Below the pieces are notes generated by a model. That model did not search any database. It worked only from the letters and a program-made list of their open reading frames with translations, and had not been told where the DNA came from. From positions 2,356,001 to 2,420,000 of the forward strand of contig NC_014931.1 in assembly GCF_000184745.1 (NCBI RefSeq): DNA of 64,000 nucleotides, given 5' to 3'. Origin of the DNA: Variovorax paradoxus EPS (GTDB lineage: Bacteria > Pseudomonadota > Gammaproteobacteria > Burkholderiales > Burkholderiaceae_C). This document shows, piece by piece, positions 48,194 through 56,064 of the stretch. The translations under genes were made by a program, and so were the position numbers. Position 1 is the first letter of the stretch; each line of letters begins with the position of its first letter.

Positions 48194-50641
48194 GTGCTGA
48201 CGCCGTCGCGTGCGTCCGGCAGGGGCGGGTCGTGGGCGTTTGTGGCGTTGGCGGGGTCGCTGGCCGGTGCGGCGTTGCAGCTTCATCAGCCGGCGTTGTG
48301 GATGGTGGCGGTCTATGTGGCCCTTCTGTTCGCAGGCGCGGCGGGACTGTGGTGGCGGCGTGTTTTCGGGCCGCTGCTGCTGGTCGCTGCGCTGGTTTGC
48401 GGCGCGATGGCCGGTGCGGGGCTCGCGGGCTGGCGTGCCGTCACCTACGCGAACGGGGCGCTCGATCCGTCGCTCGAGGGGCGCGACCTGCGCGTGACCG
48501 GCGTGGTCTCGCAGATGCCGCAGCGCAACGAGACTGGAACGCGGTTTCATCTCGATGTCGAATCCGTCCGATGGGCCGATGCCCGCAACGACGCGCCACC
48601 CACAGTGCCCTCGCGCATCGCGCTGGGCTGGTATGGCGAGAACACCGGGATCTGGGGGCATGCCGTCGAAGGGCGGGCAACTTCCTCAGCCATCGTCGGC
48701 GAACTGCATGCCGGCGAGCGATGGCAGCTGACGGTGCGGCTCAGGGCGCCGCACGGCAATCTCAATCCGCATGGCTTCGACAGCGAGCTCTGGCTGTGGG
48801 AGCAGGGCGTGCATGCCAATGGCTATGTGCGGACCGGCACGCGAGATGCCGCGCCGGCGTATGTGGCGAGCACATGGCGGCACCCCATCGAGCGCGCACG
48901 GGAGGCCGTGCGCGACGCCGTGTTCGAGCGCGTGGCCGACCGCAATCAGGCGGGTGTGATCGCCGCGCTGGTCACCGGCGACCAGCGTGCCATCGACCGT
49001 GCCGGCTGGGATGTGTTCAGGGCGACCGGCGTGGCGCACCTGATGTCGATCTCGGGCCTGCACATCACGATGTTCGCCTGGCTCGCGGCGCACGTCGTCG
49101 GCGCGCTGTGGCGGCGCAGCGGCCGCTTGATGCTGCGGCTGCCCGTGCCGCAGGCGGCTTTGATCGGCGGCGTGCTGCTCGCCACGCTCTATGCGCTTTT
49201 CAGCGGCTGGGGCGTGCCCGCGCAGCGCACCGTGTGGATGCTCGCCACCATCGCCTTGCTGCGCCTGACCGGCCGGCGCTGGCCGTGGCCGCATGTCTGG
49301 CTGTTGACCGCTGCGGTGGTGGTGGCGCTCGATCCCTGGGCGCTGATGCAGGCGGGCTTCTGGCTCAGCTTCGTGGCGGTGGGCGTGCTCTTCGCCACCG
49401 ATTCATCAACAACGGAAGCGGGCGAGAGAAGAAAACCGACCGCCGGGAGCCGGCTCTTCCTGTTCTTCCGCGAGCAATGGGTGATCACGCTTGCGCTCAC
49501 GCCGTTGAGCCTGCTGCTGTTCCAGCAGGTGTCGCTGGTCGGCCTGCTGGCCAACGCCATCGCGATCCCGTGGGTCACGCTCGTGGTCACGCCGCTGGCG
49601 ATGGGGGGCGCGGTCGTGACGCCGCTGTGGGACGTTGCGGCCTGGGCCGTGCAGGCGCTCGCCGTCCTGCTGCAGTGGTCGGCGGGGCTGCCTTTCGCAA
49701 CACTCTCCATGGCCGCGCCGCCGTGGTGGATGGCCGCCTGCGGCGTGGCGGGCGGCGCGTTGCTCGCGATGCACCTGCCCTGGTCGATGCGCGCGCTCGG
49801 CCTGCCGCTGCTCTTGCCCGTACTGCTGTGGCAGATGCCGCGGCCCGCCGCCGGCGAATTCGAACTGCTCGCGGCCGACATCGGACAGGGCAACGCCGTG
49901 CTGGTCCGCACCGCCAAGCACAGCCTGCTCTACGACACCGGGCCGCGCTACAGCCTCGAGAGCGATGCCGGCCACCGCGTGCTCGTGCCGCTGCTGCGCG
50001 CCATCGACGAGCGGCTCGACATGCTGGTGCTGAGCCACCGCGACACCGACCACACCGGCGGCGCGCCCGCGGTGCTTGCGATGCAGCCGCAGGCCGCGTT
50101 GCTCAGTTCCATCGAAGCCACCCATCCGCTGCAGGCGCTGCGCCCGACAGAGCGGTGCGAAGCAGGCCAGCGCTGGACCTGGGACGGGGTGAGCTTCGAG
50201 GTGCTGCATCCCTTCGATACCGACTACCGCAGCTTCACCCGGCCCAACGCCGTCTCGTGCGTGCTGCGCATCGGCAACGGCCGTGCGACGGTGCTGCTGG
50301 CCGGCGACATCGAGCGGCTGCAAGAGGCTGCGCTGGTCGCGCGAACGGCCGAGGCGCACCTGCGGGCGGACGTGTTGCTGGTGCCGCACCACGGCAGCAA
50401 GACGTCGTCGAGCGAGGCGCTGCTCGATGCGGTGCGCCCGCGCATCGGGCTGGTCCAGGCGGGTTATCGCAACCGGTTCGGGCACCCCGCCGGGGAGGTG
50501 GTCGCGCGTTACACGGAGAGGGGCGTGCGCTTGGTGGAAAGCGCGCGCTGCGGCGCGGCGCACTGGTTCAGCGAGCGGCCCGCCGAGCTGGGCTGCGAAC
50601 GTGAGCAAAGTGCCCGCTACTGGCACCACCGCGTGCCTTGA
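48194..50641 (+). CDS. comEC: ComEC/Rec2 DNA-uptake channel
   Basis: An 815-aa membrane protein starting at GTG 48194. The N-terminal part (DUF4131) has several helices and an OB-like domain (LRVTGVVSQMPQRNETGTRF). The Competence domain has GDQRAIDRAGWDVFRATGVA and LMSISGLHITMFAW. The C-terminal beta-lactamase-like domain starts ELLAADIGQGNAVLVRTAKH, with VLSHRDTDHTGGAPAV and VLLVPHHGSKTSSSE. It carries single-stranded DNA across the inner membrane in natural transformation; the lactamase-like domain may degrade the other strand. Confidence 0.93.
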   Translation: MLTPSRASGRGGSWAFVALAGSLAGAALQLHQPALWMVAVYVALLFAGAAGLWWRRVFGPLLLVAALVCGAMAGAGLAGWRAVTYANGALDPSLEGRDLRVTGVVSQMPQRNETGTRFHLDVESVRWADARNDAPPTVPSRIALGWYGENTGIWGHAVEGRATSSAIVGELHAGERWQLTVRLRAPHGNLNPHGFDSELWLWEQGVHANGYVRTGTRDAAPAYVASTWRHPIERAREAVRDAVFERVADRNQAGVIAALVTGDQRAIDRAGWDVFRATGVAHLMSISGLHITMFAWLAAHVVGALWRRSGRLMLRLPVPQAALIGGVLLATLYALFSGWGVPAQRTVWMLATIALLRLTGRRWPWPHVWLLTAAVVVALDPWALMQAGFWLSFVAVGVLFATDSSTTEAGERRKPTAGSRLFLFFREQWVITLALTPLSLLLFQQVSLVGLLANAIAIPWVTLVVTPLAMGGAVVTPLWDVAAWAVQALAVLLQWSAGLPFATLSMAAPPWWMAACGVAGGALLAMHLPWSMRALGLPLLLPVLLWQMPRPAAGEFELLAADIGQGNAVLVRTAKHSLLYDTGPRYSLESDAGHRVLVPLLRAIDERLDMLVLSHRDTDHTGGAPAVLAMQPQAALLSSIEATHPLQALRPTERCEAGQRWTWDGVSFEVLHPFDTDYRSFTRPNAVSCVLRIGNGRATVLLAGDIERLQEAALVARTAEAHLRADVLLVPHHGSKTSSSEALLDAVRPRIGLVQAGYRNRFGHPAGEVVARYTERGVRLVESARCGAAHWFSERPAELGCEREQSARYWHHRVP

Positions 50642-50841
50642 AAACACGCCGACGGGTCGGTCGAGCCGCACCGGAGAACTCTTCAAAATCGTGAATAAAT
50701 TGTTAAATGGAGGGCCGCTGGCTGGTTGCCACGTCGCGCTTTGAGGCGCCTGATGCGTTGTATCGCCCGGAAACAACACGGAGGGAGCGCCATGCGCGGC
50801 AGAGACAAGCTTCAGCGCGGATTCATTGGCAGGCAGGCGTC

Positions 50842-51669
50842 ATGACGTCCGCCGCCGTGCCCGCCATCACCAGCGCCGGAGCGGCTTCTTCAGCGCCCGC
50901 CGCCAAACTCCAGATGCACCGCGAGGGGGCGGTGCTGGTGCTGACCATCAGCAACCCCGCGGCGCGCAATACCGTCAATCCATCGATCTACCGCGCCGCC
51001 GCCAAGGCGATACGCGCCACTTCCGGCTTTCGCACGGTTCGCGCCATCGTGCTGACCGGGGAGGGCGAGCATTTCTGCGTTGGCGGCGATCTGCGGCGGC
51101 TCGTGCGGCAGCGCAAGCTCCCGCAGACCGAGCAGATGGCGCACTCCGACGCCCTCAACGAATGGGTCATGGCGATGCAGGAAGCGCCCCAGCCGGTGAT
51201 CGCCGCGGTGGAGGGCACGGCGGCGGGCAGCGGCTTTTCGCTCTGCCTGGCCTGCGACCTGATCGTTGCGGCCGAGGATGCGGAGTTCGTGATGTCCAAC
51301 GTCAACTTCGGCCTGTCGATCGATGGCGGCGGCACCGATTCGCTGGCGCGCTCGCTGCCGCCGCAGGCGGTGATCGAGATCCTGCTGGGCGGCTCGGTCC
51401 AGCACGCCCGGCGGCTGCACGACTGGGGCGTGGTGAACCGCATCGTGCCGCGCGGTACCGCGTACGCCACCGCGCTCGCCTGGGCGCAGAAGCTCGCGCA
51501 AGGCCCGTTCGATGTGCAGGCGCGCATCAAGGAACTGGTCCATTCGGCGCGCGGGCGCAGCCGCCGCGAACAACTCGACGCCGAGCGCGGCGTGCTCGTC
51601 GAGAGCCTCTACAGCGACGAAAGCGGCAAGCGGATCAAGGAATTCCTCGCAGCCCGCAAGAAGGGATAG
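50842..51669 (+). CDS. Enoyl-CoA hydratase/isomerase-family protein
   Basis: A 275-aa crotonase-fold protein. Oxyanion-hole regions are FCVGGDLRRLVRQ and GTAAGSGFSLCLACDLIVAA. The first catalytic Glu of hydratases (in xPEIxxG-type segments) is Asn here (MSNVNFGLSIDGGGTDSLAR), while AVIEILLGGS may supply the other. So isomerase or other crotonase chemistry is more likely than plain hydration. ATG 50842 gives an N-terminal Ala/Ser-rich extension of about 28 residues. The preceding 200-base gap has an AT-rich island (GAATAAATTGTTAAATGG, 50692-50709), a plausible promoter zone. Confidence 0.85.
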   Translation: MTSAAVPAITSAGAASSAPAAKLQMHREGAVLVLTISNPAARNTVNPSIYRAAAKAIRATSGFRTVRAIVLTGEGEHFCVGGDLRRLVRQRKLPQTEQMAHSDALNEWVMAMQEAPQPVIAAVEGTAAGSGFSLCLACDLIVAAEDAEFVMSNVNFGLSIDGGGTDSLARSLPPQAVIEILLGGSVQHARRLHDWGVVNRIVPRGTAYATALAWAQKLAQGPFDVQARIKELVHSARGRSRREQLDAERGVLVESLYSDESGKRIKEFLAARKKG

Positions 51670-51775
51670 CACCGGGGCGAGCGATTCCGGCCTTTCACAA
51701 GCCTTTCGGCTTCGCATAAGGGGTTCTACTGGCCTTGAACTTGCTAAGCTATGGAACAAGGAGATTGGTCGTTCC

Positions 51776-53290
51776 ATGCACAAATTCGATGAGATGTATG
51801 AGCAGTTGCCCTATACGGGGGCTGCAATCCGACAGCACTACAAGCGCTACGACCAATGGCTTGCGAAGCAACCCGGCGAGGTGATGCGATCGCGGCGCGA
51901 AGAGGCGGAACTGATATTCCGCCGGGTCGGCATCACCTTCGCGGTGTATGGCGCCAAGGATGAGGACGGCTCGGGCACCGAGCGGCTCATTCCATTCGAC
52001 CTGCTGCCCCGCATCATTCCCGCCCACGAGTGGGACAGCATGGAAAAAGGGCTGGTGCAGCGGGTCACCGCGCTCAACCGCTTCCTGCACGACGTCTACC
52101 ACGACCAGGAAATCATCAAGGCCGGCATCATTCCGGCCGAGCAGATCCTGAACAACGCGCAATTCCGCCCCGAGATGATGGGCGTCAACGTGCCGCACAA
52201 CGTCTACTCGAACATCGCCGGCATCGACATCGTGCGAGCGCCCGACGCACAGGGCAACGGCGAGTACTACGTGCTCGAAGACAACCTGCGGGTGCCCAGC
52301 GGCGTGAGCTACATGCTGGAGAACCGCAAGATGATGATGCGGCTCTTCCCCGAGCTCTTCAACCAGAACCGCATCGCGCCGGTCGCCCACTACCCCGACC
52401 TGCTGCTCGAAACCCTGCGTGCCAGCGCGCCGCCCGCCACGGCCGAGCCCACGGTGGTGGTGCTCACGCCCGGCATGTACAACAGCGCCTACTTCGAGCA
52501 CGCGTTCCTCGCGCAGCAGATGGGCATCGAGCTGGTCGAGGGGCAGGACCTGTTCGTCAAGGACGACTTCGTCTACATGCGCACCACGCGCGGCCCGAAG
52601 CGCGTCGACGTCATCTACCGCCGCGTCGACGACGACTTCCTCGACCCCGACGTGTTCCGCTCCACCTCCACGCTCGGCACGGCCGGCCTCATGCGTGCCT
52701 ACAGCGCGGGCAACGTCGTGATCTGCAATGCAGTGGGCACCGGCGTGGCCGACGACAAGTCGATCTACCCCTACGTGCCCAAGATGATCGAGTTCTACCT
52801 CGGCGAAAAGCCGATCCTGAAGAACGTGCCCACCTACATGTGCCGCAACAAGGACGAGCTGCAGTACACGCTCGACAACATGAAGGACCTGGTCGTGAAG
52901 GAAGTGCACGGCGCCGGCGGCTACGGCATGCTGATCGGCCCGGCCGCCACGCAGGCCGAGATCGAGGACTTCAAGAAGGCCGTGATCGCCAAGCCCGACG
53001 GCTACATTGCCCAGCCCACGCTGAGCCTGTCGACCTCGCCGACCTTCGTGGATGCCGGCATCGCGCCGCGCCACATCGACCTGCGCCCCTTCGTGCTCTC
53101 GGGCAAGGAGGTGCAGATGGTGCCTGGCGGCCTCACGCGCGTGGCGCTGAAGGAAGGTTCGCTGGTGGTCAATTCGTCGCAGGGCGGCGGCACCAAGGAC
53201 ACCTGGATCCTCGAAGCCGAGCGTGCGCCCAAGGCGCAATCACAGTCCCAATCCCAATCCCAGTCGCAGAGCCCATCGGCATCGGCCTGA
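51776..53290 (+). CDS. Circularly permuted type 2 ATP-grasp protein (stand-alone)
   Basis: A 504-aa predicted amide ligase. DUF404/DUF407 features: VTALNRFLHDVYHDQEIIKA, YVLEDNLRVPSGVSYMLENR, VVVLTPGMYNSAYFEHAFLA, LVVKEVHGAGGYGMLIGPAA (phosphate-binding loop) and DLRPFVLSGKEVQMVPGGLT. The C-terminus has six Gln-Ser pairs (488-499). The alpha-E gene follows 29 bases later, the standard pairing. The family is predicted to make a peptide or modify a protein with ATP; product unknown. ATG 51776 is preceded by AAGGAG. Confidence 0.92.
   Translation: MHKFDEMYEQLPYTGAAIRQHYKRYDQWLAKQPGEVMRSRREEAELIFRRVGITFAVYGAKDEDGSGTERLIPFDLLPRIIPAHEWDSMEKGLVQRVTALNRFLHDVYHDQEIIKAGIIPAEQILNNAQFRPEMMGVNVPHNVYSNIAGIDIVRAPDAQGNGEYYVLEDNLRVPSGVSYMLENRKMMMRLFPELFNQNRIAPVAHYPDLLLETLRASAPPATAEPTVVVLTPGMYNSAYFEHAFLAQQMGIELVEGQDLFVKDDFVYMRTTRGPKRVDVIYRRVDDDFLDPDVFRSTSTLGTAGLMRAYSAGNVVICNAVGTGVADDKSIYPYVPKMIEFYLGEKPILKNVPTYMCRNKDELQYTLDNMKDLVVKEVHGAGGYGMLIGPAATQAEIEDFKKAVIAKPDGYIAQPTLSLSTSPTFVDAGIAPRHIDLRPFVLSGKEVQMVPGGLTRVALKEGSLVVNSSQGGGTKDTWILEAERAPKAQSQSQSQSQSQSPSASA
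53237..53272 (+). repeat. Hexanucleotide CARTCN repeat coding Gln-Ser
   Basis: Six tandem Gln-Ser codon pairs (CAATCA, CAGTCC, CAATCC, CAATCC, CAGTCG, CAGAGC). Several units are near-identical hexamers, which can slip during replication. A related run coding the same dipeptide is found in the linker of the fused paralogue at 44165-44236. Confidence 0.8.
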
Positions 53291-53319
53291 GTGCAAGCAA
53301 GAATTTAGGAGAACAAACG

Positions 53320-54276
53320 ATGCTTTCGCGCACCGCCGATCATCTCTACTGGATGTCCCGCTACACCGAGCGCGCCGAGAACACCGCGCGCATGCTCGAC
53401 GTCAACTACCAGACCTCGCTCCTGCCGCAGTCGGCCGAAGTGGCCAAGTACGGCTGGCAGGGCGTGCTGTCGATCAGCGAACTGCTGCCGCTCTACAACA
53501 AGAAGTACGAGCAGATCACGCCCAACGAGGTGATGGAGTTCATGGTCAAGGACGAGAGCAATGCCTCATCGATCGTCTCCTGCCTCAAGGCCGCGCGCGA
53601 GAACGCGCGTGCCGTGCGCGGCGCGCTCACCACCGAAGCCTGGGAAACGCAGAACACGACCTGGCTCGAAGTGAACCGCATGCTGCGCCAGGGCGACTTC
53701 GAGCGCGACCCCGGCCAGTTCTTCGAATGGGTCAAGTTCCGCTCGCACCTCTCGCGCGGCGTGACGCTGGGCACCATGCTGCAGGACGAGGCCTTCTACT
53801 TCTCGCGCCTGGGCACGTTCCTCGAACGCGCCGACAACACCGCGCGGCTGGTGGACGTGAAGTTCCATGCGCTGAACAGCGAGTTCTTCGGCGCTGCCAC
53901 CGAGGAAGACCAAGAGTACGACTTCTATCACTGGAGCGCGATCCTGCGCAGCGTCTCGGCCTTCGAGGTCTACCGCAAGGTCTACCGCGACGTGATCAAG
54001 CCCGAGCGTGTGGCCGAGCTCCTGATTCTTCGCGCCGACATGCCGCGCTCGCTGCATGCCAGCCTGGCCGAGGTCGTGAGCAACCTCGCCAAGGTGCAGA
54101 ACGAGCAGAGCGCCGAGACGCAGCGCCGCGCCGGCAAGCTGCTGGCCGACCTGCAGTACGCACGGGTCGACGAGATCCTGGCGACGGGGCTGCATGCCTA
54201 CCTCACGCAGTTCCTCGATCGGGTGAATGAGCTGGGTGGGCGCATCAGCCAGGACTTCCTCGTCCCGGCGCATTGA
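53320..54276 (+). CDS. Alpha-E (DUF403) domain protein (stand-alone)
   Basis: A 318-aa all-helical protein starting MLSRTADHLYWMSRYTERAE, the DUF403 signature. Further conserved blocks are NASSIVSCLKAARENARAVR, FYFSRLGTFLERADNTARLV and LRADMPRSLHASLAEVVSNL. It follows the stand-alone ATP-grasp gene and corresponds to the C-terminal part of the fused 923-aa paralogue. Role unknown; possibly holds the peptide or nucleic acid partner of the ligase. Many loci carry a transglutaminase or Anbu proteasome-like gene next; none follows here. Confidence 0.92.
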   Translation: MLSRTADHLYWMSRYTERAENTARMLDVNYQTSLLPQSAEVAKYGWQGVLSISELLPLYNKKYEQITPNEVMEFMVKDESNASSIVSCLKAARENARAVRGALTTEAWETQNTTWLEVNRMLRQGDFERDPGQFFEWVKFRSHLSRGVTLGTMLQDEAFYFSRLGTFLERADNTARLVDVKFHALNSEFFGAATEEDQEYDFYHWSAILRSVSAFEVYRKVYRDVIKPERVAELLILRADMPRSLHASLAEVVSNLAKVQNEQSAETQRRAGKLLADLQYARVDEILATGLHAYLTQFLDRVNELGGRISQDFLVPAH

Positions 54277-54416
54277 GCAGAGCCAATCCGTCCGGCGTGG
54301 AGGTTTCCTGTGCCGACGGCGGAACGCCGCGGCACAGGTAGTTTCACCAGTGTTGGAAATTTGAAGTGCCTCCGTATCATTCTTATTACATTTGGGTGAA
54401 CAAAAGGGAGGATTCA

Positions 54417-55355
54417 ATGCGATTGCCATCGACGCGCCTGCTGCGCGTTTTCATGTTGTTTTGCGTGACGACGATGCTGGGCGCCTGTGCGATGCCCATG
54501 CGAATTGGACTGAAGCCCGAGGACAGAAGCAAGATCACGGCGCTTGCGGCCCATGTTGTCGTGGTGCAGGACGAGGTGATCGCCGCGGTCCACGCGCCCA
54601 ATGCCGGCGCAGCTTCAGGTGGAGGGTTGATCGGCGCCATGATCGATGCATCGATCGCCAACAGCCGCGTCAAGGAGTCCCAGCAGGCGCTTGGTTCCTT
54701 CTATACCGTGATCGAGGACGTCGACTACCGCAAGGAGTTCAACGAAGCGATCCGCAGCGAACTGGCCAACTATCAGATCAAGGTGGCGACGGTCACGACC
54801 ACACCACGCGCCCTGAACATGGACATCCTTGCCAAGCTGCGCAACCAGCTTCCGCCGGGCCAGGCCTTGTTGCTGATCTATCCGCGCTATTCATTGACGG
54901 CGGATTTCCGGAACTTCGATTCGGAGTCGCAGGTGTCGATGTGGGCCCGCTCGGACAGCCCCAGTGCGGCAGGCGGGACGAACACCCCGATTCAGCGCAG
55001 CGTGCTGTACTTTCAATCGCAATCCGTCGGCACGGGCGGCAGGAAATCGCTGGACCTCTGGGGAGCGCAGAACGCGGAGCTGTTTCGCAGCGCCATGCGC
55101 GAGTCGATCACAGAGACCTTGCGCATGGCCATGATCGATCTCGACGTGGCGGCGGAGCCTGCGGCCAAGGGAGGAAATCTCGAAGAGTTCTCCTTCAACA
55201 ATGGCGTGATCACTACGAAGCTGAAGGGTCAGGTCGTGAAGAACGGCGACACCCGCGCGATCCTGCTTGCAAGCGACCAGAAGCTCTACTCGCTGCCGAG
55301 GACAAGCACTTCCGCGAGTGCAGCCGCAAGCACGAGCACGGCTGCCGCTAAATGA
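54417..55355 (+). CDS. Unrecognised lipoprotein, first of a pair
   Basis: A 312-aa protein. Signal MRLPSTRLLRVFMLFCVTTM ends with lipobox LGAC (Cys near 23). The mature part has GLKPEDRSKITALAAHVVVV, a Gly-rich ASGGGLIGAMIDASIANSRV, then a mixed alpha/beta region and a Ser/Ala-rich tail (residues 297-312). No domain is recognised. The upstream 140 bases are AT-rich against the local background (TCTTATTACATTTGGG). The next gene begins within 15 bases. It may form an envelope complex with its neighbour. Confidence 0.7.
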   Translation: MRLPSTRLLRVFMLFCVTTMLGACAMPMRIGLKPEDRSKITALAAHVVVVQDEVIAAVHAPNAGAASGGGLIGAMIDASIANSRVKESQQALGSFYTVIEDVDYRKEFNEAIRSELANYQIKVATVTTTPRALNMDILAKLRNQLPPGQALLLIYPRYSLTADFRNFDSESQVSMWARSDSPSAAGGTNTPIQRSVLYFQSQSVGTGGRKSLDLWGAQNAELFRSAMRESITETLRMAMIDLDVAAEPAAKGGNLEEFSFNNGVITTKLKGQVVKNGDTRAILLASDQKLYSLPRTSTSASAAASTSTAAAK

Positions 55356-55369
55356 CTGCAGGTGAAAAC

Positions 55370-56017
55370 ATGAAAAAGAATGCCTCCGCTGGCCTGCGCA
55401 TTGCCGCTGCACTGTTCTTCGTTGTCACGTCTTCTGCCTCGGCAACGACCACCGACTACGGTGCGAAGATCGACATGAAGTACGACCGGGGCGCGCGCGA
55501 AACCTTCGCACTCGAACCCTACAGGAGCACTTGCCCGGTCCACATCGTGCTCACGGAAGACGCTCGGCAGAACAAGGAAACCATCGGGCAGTCGGGAAGC
55601 GGCGCACTCCTGGCCGGTGGCGTCAGCCGCTGGGTGGCCGATGGCCTTGGCGCGCTCAAGGACTACGGTTACGTGGTCGATGAAACCAAAAGCCTGGAGC
55701 CACCGGCTACGGGCATTACGGTCAAGACCAGCCTGACCCGTGCCTACACATGGCACCTGAGCGTCAAGATTTTCAGCATGGTCGCACTCAAGGCCCAGTT
55801 CATCGACCGCAACGGCGTGCTTCAAGAGAAGTACTACCGCGCCCACGGGGACAAATCGAACATGTGGGGCGCGGACTCGGAATACGTGACCACGCTTAAC
55901 TACGGCTTGAACAACCTTCTGCCAGCCGTTGCGCGCGACCTGCAGTCACTGTGCAAGGGACAGAAGGTCGAGTCGTACACCTATTCCGGGCCAGAGGAAA
56001 TCGTCAACAGGAAGTAG
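55370..56017 (+). CDS. Unrecognised exported protein, second of a pair
   Basis: A 215-aa protein with a signal peptide (MKKNASAGLRIAAALFFVVT, cleaved near ASA). The mature part has YRSTCPVHIVLTEDARQNKE, a Gly-rich IGQSGSGALLAGGVSRWVAD, and a C-terminal SLCKGQKV, giving two Cys that may form a disulphide. Both this protein and its upstream partner show a short Gly-rich helix and a similar size of beta-rich core. ATG 55370 is favoured over 55352, which overlaps the upstream stop, because it starts the signal. Function unknown. Confidence 0.7.
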   Translation: MKKNASAGLRIAAALFFVVTSSASATTTDYGAKIDMKYDRGARETFALEPYRSTCPVHIVLTEDARQNKETIGQSGSGALLAGGVSRWVADGLGALKDYGYVVDETKSLEPPATGITVKTSLTRAYTWHLSVKIFSMVALKAQFIDRNGVLQEKYYRAHGDKSNMWGADSEYVTTLNYGLNNLLPAVARDLQSLCKGQKVESYTYSGPEEIVNRK

Positions 56018-56064
56018 AAGCCGCAGGCAGGCAAGCGCGGACAGATGGCAAATCTGCGGCGTCG

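Noticed and set aside
48037..50604. 855-codon frame overlapping comEC in another phase
   Set aside because: Arg-rich out-of-frame translation; comEC domains are unmistakable in the real frame.
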